The notes: generated by a model from the letters alone, not told the origin. Numbered from the stretch's first letter, positions 26,030-35,085 are shown. The stretch: 64,000 bases of DNA from Ferribacterium limneticum (GCF_020510585.1 NZ_CP075190.1:2292001-2356000), one strand, 5' to 3'. Made by a program: numbers and translations.

Positions 26030-27388
26030 TCAGCCCGGCATCAGCGCGCCGAGCACCACCACGATTTCCGAAAATAGCGGTCGGGCCGAGACGTTTTCCT
26101 GCCCGCAGTCGGCCTGCAGGAATTTCAATTTTTGGACTTTTTCCCGGTTGACCGCGCCCCGAAGGAAGTCCCCTTGGGGGATGGAATCTTGGTCAAGCGC
26201 GGAAAACGCCAGCAATTCTTCGAGCAAACACGAAAACGCGCGTACCTCGATGCGTTGCAAGGCCTTGGCGACGAGCGGATCATCCGCCGGCACGAAAGAC
26301 GCCGCCCCGAAGTCGCCGAGCATGGCCTGCCCGTCGGCGCCATGCAGGATATTGTGGGCATACAGATCGCCATGCGTGATGCCCTGGGCGTGCAGGTGTT
26401 CGGCCGCCGAGGCTATGCCGAGGGCGATGCGAATGGCGGCGTCGAGGTCGAAACTGGCCTCCGCCGGATAAACGTCGCGCGTGCAGGAATCCAGGCTGGG
26501 CGGCCCGGCCAGGTTGCGAAAGTTGCTGTCGATCAACGCCATGACCAGCCCGTGTGCCGCCTCCGGATGCGCTGCCAGTTTGCCCAACACGGGGATCAGA
26601 TGCGGATGCGCGCCGGCCGTGATGCAGGCGTTCATTTCGTTGAGCGGTAAACCGTCGCTGGTCATCGCGCCCTTGAACAGTTTGAGCGCCACCGGCTGGG
26701 CACCTTCAGCAGAGCGCCATTCGGCGTGATGAATGACGCCGGAAGCGCCCTCGCCCAGTTGATGGATGACCTGCAGATCGTCCCAGTGAATTGGCGAAAC
26801 GTCGCTCTGAACCGACGAATCCTGGCAAAACGGATTGCCGGCATAGGCCAGCCAAGACAGTTTCGGCAGCGACAGCAACCAGTCGGGCAAGGCCGAAAGC
26901 TGGTTGGCGGCAATCCGCAGCAATTCCAGACCGGTGCAATTGGCCATCTCGGGCGGCAGCGAGCGCAACTGATTGCCGGCCAGCATGAGCTTCTGCAAGC
27001 GGGAGCAACGGCCGATTTCCGGTGGCAGTTCGGCAAGCTGGTTATCGGTCAGAATCAGCCAGCGCAGTCTGGCCGGCAGCGCCGCAGCCGGCACCTGCCG
27101 AATCCGGTTGGCCTTGAAACCAAGCATTTCCAGCTCAGCACACTGCCCGAGCACCGCCGGCAATTCGGTGAACCGGTTGTCGGAACAAAACAGAATGCGC
27201 AGCTTGTTTAGCCGCGGCAGATCGTCGGGCAGCGTCGCCAGCATGTTCCCCGACAAATCCAGAATCTCCAGCGTATCCGCCAGAGCGAAAATCTCGGGCG
27301 GAAACTCGCTCAATCCGCAAGCTAGCTTCAGGCGGCGGCTTCCCGCCAGCTTGCCGGCGCGCAGGTCTTCAAGGGTGTTGAGTTGCAT
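26030..27388 (-). CDS. Leucine-rich-repeat protein kinase
   Basis: 452 residues. Residues about 20-190 are seven or so leucine-rich repeats (LEILDLSGNMLATLPDDL, LQKLMLAGNQLRSLPPEM and similar) and about 200-452 form a Hanks-type kinase: glycine loop LGEGASGVIHHAEW, Lys in VALKLF, catalytic HGDLYAHN (about 339, His rather than the usual Tyr/His-Arg-Asp order, with Gly-Asp as in many atypical kinases) and LGDFGAAS. No membrane segment. Bacterial LRR-kinase fusions of this size occur in Pseudomonas and betaproteobacteria with unknown substrates. Near its 3' end a dispersed-element copy is translated as AVNREKVQKLKF. Confidence 0.88.
   Translation of the reverse strand: MQLNTLEDLRAGKLAGSRRLKLACGLSEFPPEIFALADTLEILDLSGNMLATLPDDLPRLNKLRILFCSDNRFTELPAVLGQCAELEMLGFKANRIRQVPAAALPARLRWLILTDNQLAELPPEIGRCSRLQKLMLAGNQLRSLPPEMANCTGLELLRIAANQLSALPDWLLSLPKLSWLAYAGNPFCQDSSVQSDVSPIHWDDLQVIHQLGEGASGVIHHAEWRSAEGAQPVALKLFKGAMTSDGLPLNEMNACITAGAHPHLIPVLGKLAAHPEAAHGLVMALIDSNFRNLAGPPSLDSCTRDVYPAEASFDLDAAIRIALGIASAAEHLHAQGITHGDLYAHNILHGADGQAMLGDFGAASFVPADDPLVAKALQRIEVRAFSCLLEELLAFSALDQDSIPQGDFLRGAVNREKVQKLKFLQADCGQENVSARPLFSEIVVVLGALMPG
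26122..26157 (+). repeat. Dispersed element, copy 4 (inside the LRR-kinase gene)
   Basis: ATTTCAATTTTTGGAC arm, TTTTTCC tract, core CGGTTGACCGCG. The gene reads the complementary strand in the frame GTC AAC CGG. Confidence 0.8.
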
Positions 27389-27449
27389 TCAGGGCATTCC
27401 GCCGGGCGGGCGTGATAAGGTGCGGCAGGATAACAAAAGATGGTGACAA

Positions 27450-27824
27450 ATGACTTGGGAGAAGGCTGCCAGCCCGTCGATGACCGAACGCGGCATGCGC
27501 ATTGCGCTGATTTTCGCCCTCGCCGCCGAGCGATTGACTGCTTTTTACGAATACGGCCAGTGGCTGACCGAAGCCCAGGGCGCCAGCCTGGCCGCCGACT
27601 GGCTGTCGCGCTCGAAAAACAAGATGCCGCTCGCCGAACGCCGGCAACTCTCCGCCCTCAGCGACCAGCTCGCCCGCCAGATCGAGACCTCCCTGTCGCG
27701 TGAAGCCGGCATGTACACCGCCCACGAAATGATGGAATCGCTCGACCCCAACCATCACTCTGAAATTGCCGAATCGCTCATGGTGGAATGCGAGCGGCTG
27801 CTCGACGACAACCTCGCCGGCTGA
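27450..27824 (+). CDS. Hypothetical cytoplasmic protein
   Basis: 124 residues if started at ATG 27450, or 114 from ATG 27480 (MTERGMRIAL); neither has a strong ribosome site, and GAGAAGG lies upstream of the second. The protein is helical with no membrane segment or signal (LIFALAAERLTAFYEYGQW, LAERRQLSALSDQLARQIE). No family recognised. It diverges from the LRR-kinase gene with about 60 bases between the starts and is followed by a terminator shared with the convergent DUF3597 gene. Confidence 0.55.
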   Translation: MTWEKAASPSMTERGMRIALIFALAAERLTAFYEYGQWLTEAQGASLAADWLSRSKNKMPLAERRQLSALSDQLARQIETSLSREAGMYTAHEMMESLDPNHHSEIAESLMVECERLLDDNLAG

Positions 27825-27837
27825 GGCACCCAAGAAA

Positions 27838-27863
27838 AAGGCCCGCCAAAAGAGCGGGCCTTC
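27838..27863. terminator. Bidirectional terminator
   Basis: GGCCCGC (27840-27846) pairs with GCGGGCC (27854-27860); A-run on one side and T-containing end on the other. Lies between the two convergent genes ending at 27824 and 27886. Confidence 0.75.
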
Positions 27864-27885
27864 GTCGTGAAACCGGGCAAGTTGC

Positions 27886-28266
27886 TTACAGCAATTCAGC
27901 CGGGATATTGCCGCCATTGTCAGCCAGTTTCTGCAACACGGTCTTGTGCAGCCACATGTTCATCTGCGCCGAATCGCCCATCTTGTCGGCCGGGCAGCCG
28001 AGTTCGCTGGCCAGCTCCTTGCGCACCGCCAGGCTGCTATCCAGACCGAGCAGCTTGAGCAGATCGACGATGGACGTTTTCCAGTTGAGCTTTTCGGCAT
28101 GCGCGGCCGCCAATGCCTCCAGCTTGGCGACGACATCGACTGCACTGATCGCCACCGGCGCGGCAACGACGGGTGCCTCAACGGCGGCCGGAGCGGCTTC
28201 GGCGACCACTTCCGTCTTGTCATCGCCAAAGCCCAGTTTGGCCAGAATATTGCTGAAAATTCCCAT
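27886..28266 (-). CDS. DUF3597 family protein
   Basis: 126 residues from the ATG at 28266 (AGGAGAAAT upstream). It begins MGIFSNILAKLGFG and has an Ala/Val/Pro-rich linker (about 18-50), then a compact helical domain (VDVVAKLEALAAAHAEKLNW, SIVDLLKLLGLDSSL, KELASELGC, MNMWLHKTVLQKLADNGG) that matches DUF3597, a small domain related to YidB/LysM-like envelope proteins. The linker plus helical domain is the usual layout. Function unknown. Confidence 0.85.
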   Translation of the reverse strand: MGIFSNILAKLGFGDDKTEVVAEAAPAAVEAPVVAAPVAISAVDVVAKLEALAAAHAEKLNWKTSIVDLLKLLGLDSSLAVRKELASELGCPADKMGDSAQMNMWLHKTVLQKLADNGGNIPAELL

Positions 28267-28429
28267 GCTATTTCTCCTCTGCAACCGATTGAACAAATGG
28301 ACAGCCGGCCAAGAATCTACCCAGCGTGAGTTCATGTTAATTGCATTCGACGACAGGTTTGGTGAATTTATATGAAGGGATTTTTACAAATCCCAACCTT
28401 TCGGCAATGAGCCTCCGTGGCCGCGCCAC

Positions 28430-28470
28430 ATTTCATTTTTGGCCGATATTTCCGGTTGTCCGTGGAAGCC
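28430..28470 (+). repeat. Dispersed element, copy 5
   Basis: ATTTCATTTTTGGCC arm, GATATTTC tract, core CGGTTGTCCGTGG (one base differs from the common core) and GAAGCC. Intergenic, 26 bases past the stop of the minus-strand cysteine hydrolase gene. Confidence 0.75.
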
Positions 28471-28495
28471 ACGGCCAACCGGATTCAGCCTGCCG

Positions 28496-29119
28496 TCAGA
28501 CCACGTTCATCGCCACCAACGTCGCCACGTCGACGATTTCGGCAATCCTGTCCCCCAACCCGGCGAGCACGCCAGCGTGTACCGTCGCTGCCGGAATCGT
28601 CTGGCCATCCGGCCCCGGCAGATCGCGCGTCGCGCTGGCATCGGCCACGACGCCAACCCGGTAGCCGCGGTGGAAGGCTTCGCGGGCGGTTGAATCGACG
28701 CAGTTGTGGGTCATGTAGCCGGCGATGATCAGCGTTTCGACACCACGCGTTTGCAGTTCGTCGAGCAGGCTGGTGCCGGTGAAGGCCGAGGGCAGATGTT
28801 TGTGGATGACAGCCTCACCCTCGCCCGGTGCCAGGCCGGCGATGGGCGCCGCGCCTTCCGAGTCGGGAGCGAAGATCGGTGCGGTGGCCGGCGCACGGTG
28901 CAGGACGTGGATGACGGCTATGCCGGCCCGGTCGGCCCAGGCGCGCAACTGGCGGGCGGCGTTGCTGGTGGTTGGCTCGTCAGGCAGCGCCAGCGGGCCG
29001 TTACGATATTCGTTCTGGTAGTCGATGAAGACGACGGCGGTTTTGGCGGCATCCAGCGTCGCGCCGGCGTGCAGGCTGGGCGGGATGCCGGCGATCTGGC
29101 GCAGGGTGCGGGCGGTCAT
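28496..29119 (-). CDS. Isochorismatase-family cysteine hydrolase
   Basis: 207 residues. The catalytic triad of the family is visible: Asp in VVFIDYQNEY (about 32), Lys in VIHKHLPSAF (about 107) and Cys in GYMTHNCVDST (about 140), with the cis-peptide-like region before it. Such enzymes hydrolyse amides or vinyl ethers (nicotinamidase, isochorismatase and others); the exact substrate cannot be read here. Its start overlaps the stop of the upstream tautomerase gene (ATGA at 29116-29119), so the two likely act in one pathway. A divergent LysR regulator is upstream. Confidence 0.9.
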   Translation of the reverse strand: MTARTLRQIAGIPPSLHAGATLDAAKTAVVFIDYQNEYRNGPLALPDEPTTSNAARQLRAWADRAGIAVIHVLHRAPATAPIFAPDSEGAAPIAGLAPGEGEAVIHKHLPSAFTGTSLLDELQTRGVETLIIAGYMTHNCVDSTAREAFHRGYRVGVVADASATRDLPGPDGQTIPAATVHAGVLAGLGDRIAEIVDVATLVAMNVV

Positions 29120-29517
29120 GCTGCTTCTCCAATCAGTTGCCGGGCCTTGCGGGCGGCCTGGGTTTGCCCGTCGTAACCCCAGCTTTCGGCCGGCAGTTCG
29201 TGCAGCGCGACGTAGATGGGCGCGGCAGTTTGGCCGATTGCCACGGTCAACAGGGATTTTGCGGCAAAAATGAAATCGGCTTTTTCGGCCGCGCTGTTGG
29301 TCCCGGCGGTAATCATCGCCTGCAGGCTGGCCGCGACGGCGACCGCCTGACCGTTGGCCGAGAAGGCGCCGGCCGGTAACTGCGTGACGCTGACCACGGT
29401 GAGCGCCGCTTCCTTGCGCAGGACGCTCTGCATCAGGCGCGTCGTTTCCTGCTGCAAGTGCTGCATGGTGCTCGGCGCGAGGCTGGCGCCGGCCAGGGTG
29501 ATGTTGATCAGGGGCAT
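29116..29517 (-). CDS. 4-oxalocrotonate tautomerase-family protein
   Basis: 133 residues from the ATG at 29517 (GGAGAAATCC upstream). Mature Pro1 is directly after Met (MPLINITLAG), as required for tautomerase catalysis. The length is twice the 62-residue 4-OT monomer and the C-terminal half repeats the beta-alpha-beta pattern, as in fused-type tautomerases. A dispersed-element copy is translated within it as FIFAAKSLLTVAIG. It is coupled to the downstream cysteine hydrolase gene. Confidence 0.85.
   Translation of the reverse strand: MPLINITLAGASLAPSTMQHLQQETTRLMQSVLRKEAALTVVSVTQLPAGAFSANGQAVAVAASLQAMITAGTNSAAEKADFIFAAKSLLTVAIGQTAAPIYVALHELPAESWGYDGQTQAARKARQLIGEAA
29236..29276 (-). repeat. 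Dispersed element, copy 6 (inside the tautomerase gene)
   Basis: On the minus strand: ATTTCATTTTTGCC arm, GCAAAATCCC tract, core TGTTGACCGTGG, then CAATC. Read in the gene in the frame TTG ACC GTG. Confidence 0.75.
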
Positions 29518-29604
29518 GGATTTCTCCGTTTGAAGTGACGCCTGCATCATTTCATCGGCCGATTATCGATACAATCCAGTAATCTCATAACAGTTTGTTG
29601 CTGT

Positions 29605-30522
29605 ATGGAAACAATCAACCCGCTCGATCATTTATCCGACCTCGCCGTTTTCGTCCGGGTCGTCGATACGCAAGGCTTTTCATCGGCGGCGCGGGCCATG
29701 GGTCTGACCAAATCGGCGGTCAGCAAGCGCATCAACCGGCTGGAACAGCAACTCGGCCTGCGCCTGCTCCAGCGCACGACGCGCGCCATGTCGTTGACCG
29801 AAGCGGGCCGCGTGCTCTATGAGCGGGCGGCGCAGGGCGTCGCGCTGCTCGACGAAAGCGCCCGCCTGGCCGCCGGCCTGGTCGAGGCGCCGCGCGGCAC
29901 CTTGCGGGTGACGGCCTCGGTGACCTTCGGCAAGCTCTGCCTGGCGCCATTGATTCCCGAATTCCTCGCCCGCTACCCGGAAATCGAGTTGCAACTGACC
30001 CTGCTCGACCGCTTCGTCGATCTCGTTGAAGAAGGCTACGACGTCGCCCTGCGCCTGACCCGGACGCCGCCTGACCAGGTGGTGGCCAAGGCGCTGATGC
30101 CGGTGCGCTACCGGCTGTGTTCCACGGTCAACGCGATAAAAGGGCAAAAAATCGAAACGCCGGCCGACCTCGCCGGCCACAACTGCCTGCACTACGGCCT
30201 GCGTGAACTGGGCAGCGAATGGCGCTTCCAGCGCGCCGGCGAAGAAGCGCGGGTGCGCGTGACGAGCAATGTCGTGGTCAATAACAGCGAAGTCGTCCGC
30301 GACCTGCTGCTCGCCGACATGGGCATCGGGCTGGTCTGGAACTACGCGGTCGACCGCGAAATCGCCGATGGCCGACTGATTCCGCTGCTCCCCGAGTGGA
30401 CGCCGGTCGGCCCCTTCGGCCAGACGGCGTGGGCAATCTGGCTGCCGCAAACCCACCTGCCGCCAAAGATTCGCGTCTTTGTCGACTTCCTGGCCGAGCG
30501 CCTACGCGAAACACCGGCCTAA
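29605..30522 (+). CDS. LysR-family transcriptional regulator
   Basis: 305 residues. N-terminal winged helix (DLAVFVRVVDTQGFSSAARAMGLTKSAVSKRINRLE, split here: GFSSAARAMG then SAVSKRINRLE), followed by the inducer-binding domain with VTFGKLCLAPLIPEFLARYPEI. It belongs to the DsdC/CrgA-like group of single-gene LysR regulators. It diverges from the tautomerase-hydrolase pair, with 87 bases between starts, and probably regulates it. A copy of the dispersed element is translated as STVNAIKGQKIET. Its stop overlaps the convergent ATPase gene by 4 bases. Confidence 0.92.
   Translation: METINPLDHLSDLAVFVRVVDTQGFSSAARAMGLTKSAVSKRINRLEQQLGLRLLQRTTRAMSLTEAGRVLYERAAQGVALLDESARLAAGLVEAPRGTLRVTASVTFGKLCLAPLIPEFLARYPEIELQLTLLDRFVDLVEEGYDVALRLTRTPPDQVVAKALMPVRYRLCSTVNAIKGQKIETPADLAGHNCLHYGLRELGSEWRFQRAGEEARVRVTSNVVVNNSEVVRDLLLADMGIGLVWNYAVDREIADGRLIPLLPEWTPVGPFGQTAWAIWLPQTHLPPKIRVFVDFLAERLRETPA
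30121..30159 (-). repeat. Dispersed element, copy 7 (inside the LysR gene)
   Basis: On the minus strand: GATTTTTTGCCC arm, TTTTATCG tract, core CGTTGACCGTGG. The gene reads the opposite strand in the frame GTC AAC. Arm and core are both weaker than in the best copies. Confidence 0.65.
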
Positions 30523-33176
30523 GCCCGCCGGACAAACCATTTGCGCGTTTCTTCGGCCAGCCCGAGGAATAGCGCAAAAGGCAGGGCGTAGAGGAAAACG
30601 TCGAGGGCCAGCGGCGCCGTGCCGAACAGGCTGTTCCCCCACGGCGTGTAGAGAATGGCCGCCATCAGCCCCACTTCGCTGGCCAGTCCGGCCAACAGCC
30701 AGCGGTTTTCGAGCAGTGGAAAATGCCAGGCCGGCAGGCGCGGATGGCGACAGACGAAGAGATTGACCATCTGCGCCAAGACGATGGCCATCAGGCAGGC
30801 CGAGGTGGCCTGCAGGTAGCGCGGGTCGCCGAGCGCCAGCGTTTCGCCGTAGTGCCAGCCGAAACCGTGCAGCACGAAGAAGAAGGTGGCCATGGCGCCG
30901 AGCGCTTCGAGCGGGCCGAGGAAGAGATAGGCCCGGGCGAGCAGGCCGCCGGAGAGCAGGCGTTCGTCACGTGGCCGTGGCGGGCGCTGCATGACGTCGG
31001 CCGATGGCTTTTCGGCGCCCAGGGCGAGGGCCGGCAGCATGTCGGTGCCAAGATCGACGGCCAGAATCTGGATCACGGTCAGCGGCAGTGGGATGCGGAA
31101 CAGCACGAAGGCCAGGTAGGGAATCAGCTCGGGAATGTTCGAGGTCAGTATGTAGGTGATGAACTTGCGGATGTTTTCATAGACCGCCCGGCCCTCCTCG
31201 ATGGCATTGACGATGGTGCCGAAGTGGTCGTCGAGCAGCACGATGTCGGCCGCCTCGCGCGCCACGTCGGTTCCGGAAAGGCCCATGGCGATGCCGATGT
31301 CGGCCATGCGCAGGGCCGGCGCGTCGTTCACGCCGTCGCCGGTAACCGCGACGATCTCGACCTTGGCCTGCAAGGCCTGGACGATAGTCATTTTCTGCTC
31401 GGCGGTGACCCGGGCGAAGATCACCTCGGGCGCATCGAGCGCGATTTGCAGACTGGCGGCGCTCATCTGGCGAACCTCGTCGCCGGTCATGACGCGCGGC
31501 GATGCGCTGCGGATCATGTCGATTTCGCGACCGATGGCCAGCGCCGTGCGCGGATGATCGCCGGTGCACATGATGACGCGCAGGCCAGCCGAATGGCAGC
31601 GGCCTACCGCCTCACGAACATCCGGCCGGGGCGGGTCTTCGAGGCCGATCAGGCCGCACAGGGCCATGCCCTCTTCGTTTGGCGCCTCGTCGGCAGCCAG
31701 TGGCTTCCAGGCACAGGCAATGACGCGCAGGCCGCGGCTGGCCAGGTCTTCATGGGCCAGCCGGAAATTTTCGCGGGCCTCGGCATCGAGCGGTTTGATG
31801 GTATTGCCGGCCAGCCAGGTCGTGCATAGCGGCAAGAGGTTTTCCGGCGCGCCCTTGCAGAGCAGCACGCCGCTACCGTCCGCCGCGCGGCTATAGACTG
31901 ACATGCGCCGCCGCTCGGCATCGAAGGCGATTTCGCCGGCGAATTTCCAGGGCATCGGCAGTTCGCCGGCAAACTGCCAGAGCGCGATCTCCATCGGGTC
32001 CCCATTCGGTTGGCCATCAGTAAATTTCAGGCTCTGGCAATAACGGGCAACGGCCCGCAGGTGCGGCTCGCGCGCCGCCGGCCAGCGCTCGGCCGCGAGG
32101 TGGTGGCGACTGCCGGCAAACCATTCGCGTACGGCCATCCGGTTCTGCGTCAGCGTGCCGGTCTTGTCGGTCAGGATCACCGTCGCGCAGCCCATGGTTT
32201 CGACTGCCGGCAAATGGCGGACCAGCGCATTGCGCCGAGCCATGCGCTGGGTGGCCAGGGCCAGCGACAGCGTCACCGTCGGCAGCAGCCCTTCCGGCAC
32301 GTTGGCCACGATGATGCCGATGGCGAACATCATGTTGGCCCAGAAAGGCAGGCCAATCGCCTGGCCAAGCAGGAAGAAAATGACGCCAAGGCCAAGCGCC
32401 AACATCGCGACCAGCCGCGACACCCGGCGGATTTCGCCTTGCAGCGGCGACTCGGTGTCGCCGGTCGATTGGGTCAGATGGGCGATGTGACCGAACTCGG
32501 TACGCATTCCGGTGGCGTACACCACGGCACGGCCCTCACCGGAAACGACCAGCGTGCCGGCCAGCAGCAGGCAATGGGCGGCCAGCGGGTCGAAGGCGGC
32601 GGCAGTCTCGGCCGCTTCGCTGCGCGCCTTCGGGTAGGTTTCGCCGGTCAGCGTCGACAGATTGACGCGCAGCCCCCAGCTTTCGACCAGCCGGCAATCG
32701 GCCGGCACCTTGGCCCCTTCGATCAGCAGCAAGATGTCGCCGGGCACCAGTTGGTCGGCTGGAATATCGATCTCCTGCCCGTCGCGGCGCACCTTGACGC
32801 TCTGCGGCAACAACTTTTCCAGCGCCGCCAGCGCCTGCTCGGCCCGATAGGTCTGCCAGAAGGAAAAGCTGCCGTTGACCAGAATGACGCCCAGAATGGC
32901 CAGCCCGAGTTCGAACATGCCTTCGCCCGGCTGCAGATAGGCGGCTGTGAAAGCCAGAATGGCGGCAAACCACAGGATCAAGGCAAAAAAGTGGGTGAAT
33001 TCACCCAGCAGGCTCAGCCACCAAGGTGTGCGCGCCGCCGCTTCGACGCGATTCGGGCCGAACTCCTCCAACCGGCGCGCTGCTTCCCTGGCGTTCAGAC
33101 CATCGGAAGCGCTGTCCAGCGAAGCCAATGCCTCGGCCGGCGACTGCCGGGCGATCTGCATGCCGGAATGCTCCAT
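30519..33176 (-). CDS. Cation-transporting P-type ATPase (P2 type)
   Basis: 885 residues with about ten membrane helices. Motifs: TLTGE in the actuator domain (about 172), the phosphorylated Asp in ILTDKTGTLTQNRMA (about 337), KGAPENL, GDHPRTA and VTGDGVNDAPALR. The fourth-helix motif ANVPEGLLPTVTLSLALAT resembles that of Na+,K+-ATPase and Ca2+-ATPases, placing it in the P2 group rather than heavy-metal P1B pumps; no CPC motif or metal-binding domain is present. The transported ion cannot be fixed from sequence. A dispersed element lies upstream of the start. Confidence 0.9.
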   Translation of the reverse strand: MEHSGMQIARQSPAEALASLDSASDGLNAREAARRLEEFGPNRVEAAARTPWWLSLLGEFTHFFALILWFAAILAFTAAYLQPGEGMFELGLAILGVILVNGSFSFWQTYRAEQALAALEKLLPQSVKVRRDGQEIDIPADQLVPGDILLLIEGAKVPADCRLVESWGLRVNLSTLTGETYPKARSEAAETAAAFDPLAAHCLLLAGTLVVSGEGRAVVYATGMRTEFGHIAHLTQSTGDTESPLQGEIRRVSRLVAMLALGLGVIFFLLGQAIGLPFWANMMFAIGIIVANVPEGLLPTVTLSLALATQRMARRNALVRHLPAVETMGCATVILTDKTGTLTQNRMAVREWFAGSRHHLAAERWPAAREPHLRAVARYCQSLKFTDGQPNGDPMEIALWQFAGELPMPWKFAGEIAFDAERRRMSVYSRAADGSGVLLCKGAPENLLPLCTTWLAGNTIKPLDAEARENFRLAHEDLASRGLRVIACAWKPLAADEAPNEEGMALCGLIGLEDPPRPDVREAVGRCHSAGLRVIMCTGDHPRTALAIGREIDMIRSASPRVMTGDEVRQMSAASLQIALDAPEVIFARVTAEQKMTIVQALQAKVEIVAVTGDGVNDAPALRMADIGIAMGLSGTDVAREAADIVLLDDHFGTIVNAIEEGRAVYENIRKFITYILTSNIPELIPYLAFVLFRIPLPLTVIQILAVDLGTDMLPALALGAEKPSADVMQRPPRPRDERLLSGGLLARAYLFLGPLEALGAMATFFFVLHGFGWHYGETLALGDPRYLQATSACLMAIVLAQMVNLFVCRHPRLPAWHFPLLENRWLLAGLASEVGLMAAILYTPWGNSLFGTAPLALDVFLYALPFALFLGLAEETRKWFVRRA

Positions 33177-33260
33177 GGCCTAGCCCGAGTATGTTGTTTC
33201 AGTCTTTTATTCATAGCACCCGGATGGCATTCGAGCCAGCCAATTCCGGGTTTTGCGACG

Positions 33261-33300
33261 ATTCCCACGGTCAACCGGAAAAATTCGCAAAAAATGAAAT
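33261..33300 (-). repeat. Dispersed element, copy 8
   Basis: On the minus strand: ATTTCATTTTTTGCG arm, AATTTTTC tract, core CGGTTGACCGTGG, then GAATCG. Intergenic, between the stop of the CsgG-like gene and the start of the P-type ATPase gene. Confidence 0.85.
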
Positions 33301-33376
33301 GAAAAGGCGCCGATGAAACAGGCGCCCTCTTTGCGGAGACATTCGTCACGCTCACCAAGCGGAGCGCGTTTGTCGA

Positions 33377-34195
33377 TCAATTCACCTTCAGCGTACCGCC
33401 CCGACCCAGCCCGCCCTTGACGTCCTGCGCCTTGTAGTTGCGCAGCGAGATGACCATGCTGTTGTAGGCATCGACGAAGGCGGCGACGGTCGCCTTGCCT
33501 TCCGGCGTCTGCGAGAAGCCGCCCAGGCCGCCGGCCGCACCGCCGCCGAAGGCGCCGAGCACGGCACCGAAGTTGGTCGCTGTCGAATTGCCTTCGGAAA
33601 TGGCAATCTGCACCGAAGAGCGAATATCGAACAGCGACAGGGTAACGACCGAAACCTTGCTTTCCATGCCGGCGCCGATGACCTGGCCACCCCGACCACC
33701 GAGCAGCGCGCCGCCAACGGCACCGGCCAGCCGGCCGGTCGGCGACTGATCGACGACAATCGACGGCTCCATGAAGTAATCGGCCGCCACGCGCTGGCCC
33801 TTCTGCTGTTTCGACCCGGCCCGATATTCACCGGAGTTGCGCTGTTTGTCGGTAATTGTCGACATCTTGTTATCCAGGCGCTCGTTGCCGATCGAGGTGA
33901 TGATGAAGCAGTTGGATTGCTGCACAGCCAGACGGATCAGCGGCTCGATGGTCGTTACCTTGGTCGCCCGGCCGAAGGCGCCGTACCAGTCCTTGTTGCG
34001 ACCGTCATCGACGGCCAGCGTGCCAAGCGGCGCCGGGCAGCGCTCCAGGGTGGGATTGGCCCCGACGCTGGTCCCACCCGCCGCCGCACCGGTGGCCGCC
34101 GTCGGTGCATTGCCGGTCTGGACGACGCCACCACAGCCGGCCAGCACCAAGGCCGCCGCCGCAGATACAAAAAGGGGAAATTTCTTCGCGTTCAT
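33377..34195 (-). CDS. CsgG/HfaB-like lipoprotein
   Basis: 272 residues from the ATG at 34195 (AAAGG upstream; a longer start at 34234 lacks one). Signal peptide with lipobox LVLAGC. After a Gly/Ala/Thr-rich linker the domain TIEPLIRLAVQQSNCFIITS, ADYFMEPSIVV, VTLSLFDIRSSVQIAISEG follows the CsgG family, outer-membrane-associated lipoproteins involved in secretion of curli or holdfast material. Long glycine-rich stretches (GGALLGGRGGQVIGAG; GAFGGGAAGGLGGF) are unusual. It is preceded by a Sel1-repeat gene on the same strand. Confidence 0.8.
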   Translation of the reverse strand: MNAKKFPLFVSAAAALVLAGCGGVVQTGNAPTAATGAAAGGTSVGANPTLERCPAPLGTLAVDDGRNKDWYGAFGRATKVTTIEPLIRLAVQQSNCFIITSIGNERLDNKMSTITDKQRNSGEYRAGSKQQKGQRVAADYFMEPSIVVDQSPTGRLAGAVGGALLGGRGGQVIGAGMESKVSVVTLSLFDIRSSVQIAISEGNSTATNFGAVLGAFGGGAAGGLGGFSQTPEGKATVAAFVDAYNSMVISLRNYKAQDVKGGLGRGGTLKVN

Positions 34196-34230
34196 GATTA
34201 TTACCTTTCTGTCGGGGTCAATGAATCGGT

Positions 34231-34818
34231 TCAATAATCGTCACGGTAGTACCAGCCGTTGTTGTTCCAGTACCAGCGATAGGTGTAGCGGCTTTGCCAG
34301 TATTCGCGCAGATATTGGCGCTGCGTATCCACCCAGCGGCGATAGGCAACTTCGTCCTTTTTGGCTGTGCTCGCCTGGGTAAGCAGTTTCTTCGCTTCCT
34401 TGTCGCCGCGTCCGGCGGCGATCGACAACCATTTTTCGGCCTCGGCCGGGTCGGAGCCCATTTCCTCCAGCCCCATCAGATAGAGCTTGCCGACCGCCGT
34501 CTGCGCCTTGCGATCGCCGCGCTCGGCCGCGTCACGCATCCATTGCAGCGCCTGGTAGCTGTCCTGGCGTACGCCATCTCCCCGGAAATATCGCAAGCCG
34601 AGGTCGTAGGCCGCCCGCGGATCCTTTTCAGCCTTCTCCTTCAGCGCGGCCAGGCGACGCTCGGCCTCCGGATTGACGTCGGCATTGGGATTGAAAGTGG
34701 TCGTGCTGCGCGGACGGTCGGAACAGCCGGTATCGTCGCAAATGCGGATGGTCGGCTCGGGCTCTGCTTGTGCGACGGCAGTGGCACAAATGAACAACAA
34801 AAGAGAAATTAGCCTCAT
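34231..34818 (-). CDS. Secreted Sel1/TPR repeat protein
   Basis: 195 residues with a signal peptide (about 1-18, cleavage after AQA). Two or three Sel1-like repeats are visible (AAYDLGLRYFRGDGVRQDSYQALQWM contains one; KAQTAVGKLYLMG the next). The C-terminus is rich in Trp/Tyr (YREYWQSRYTYRWYWNNNG split across residues 165-190), a pattern unlike the repeats and perhaps a surface or partner-binding tail. It precedes the CsgG-like lipoprotein gene by 35 bases, so the two may function together in the envelope. Confidence 0.8.
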   Translation of the reverse strand: MRLISLLLFICATAVAQAEPEPTIRICDDTGCSDRPRSTTTFNPNADVNPEAERRLAALKEKAEKDPRAAYDLGLRYFRGDGVRQDSYQALQWMRDAAERGDRKAQTAVGKLYLMGLEEMGSDPAEAEKWLSIAAGRGDKEAKKLLTQASTAKKDEVAYRRWVDTQRQYLREYWQSRYTYRWYWNNNGWYYRDDY

Positions 34819-35085
34819 GGGATCATTCCGGGAAAACGAGTGGCTAGAGCAGAAAACACAACCATAAACAGACTATCTTCATTTTTACAACAAAGACTTA
34901 ATCCCAAAACTTATTCATATCGATTATCCACAATAGATCACAGCAGAGCAAGAAACACGGCTCGGTTCCACGATGTCGGCCGCGATGACCACGTATCAAC
35001 CGTGACCGGCTCGCGTTCCTGCACCCAGTTTCGGTTACCATCCTGCACGCTTGCAATATAGACCGTGCCGCAAAGACAGAATTCC
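34819..35085. other. AT-rich intergenic region between the Sel1 gene and parC
   Basis: 267 bases separating divergent genes. It contains an exact TTATCCACA sequence (34924-34932, matching the DnaA-box consensus) and a locally AT-rich stretch (34855-34950). Promoters for both genes must lie here. No additional ORF was found. Confidence 0.5.

Noticed and set aside
32010..33302. 430-codon plus-strand open frame opposite the P-type ATPase
   Set aside because: Antisense composition; the ATPase motifs on the other strand are complete.
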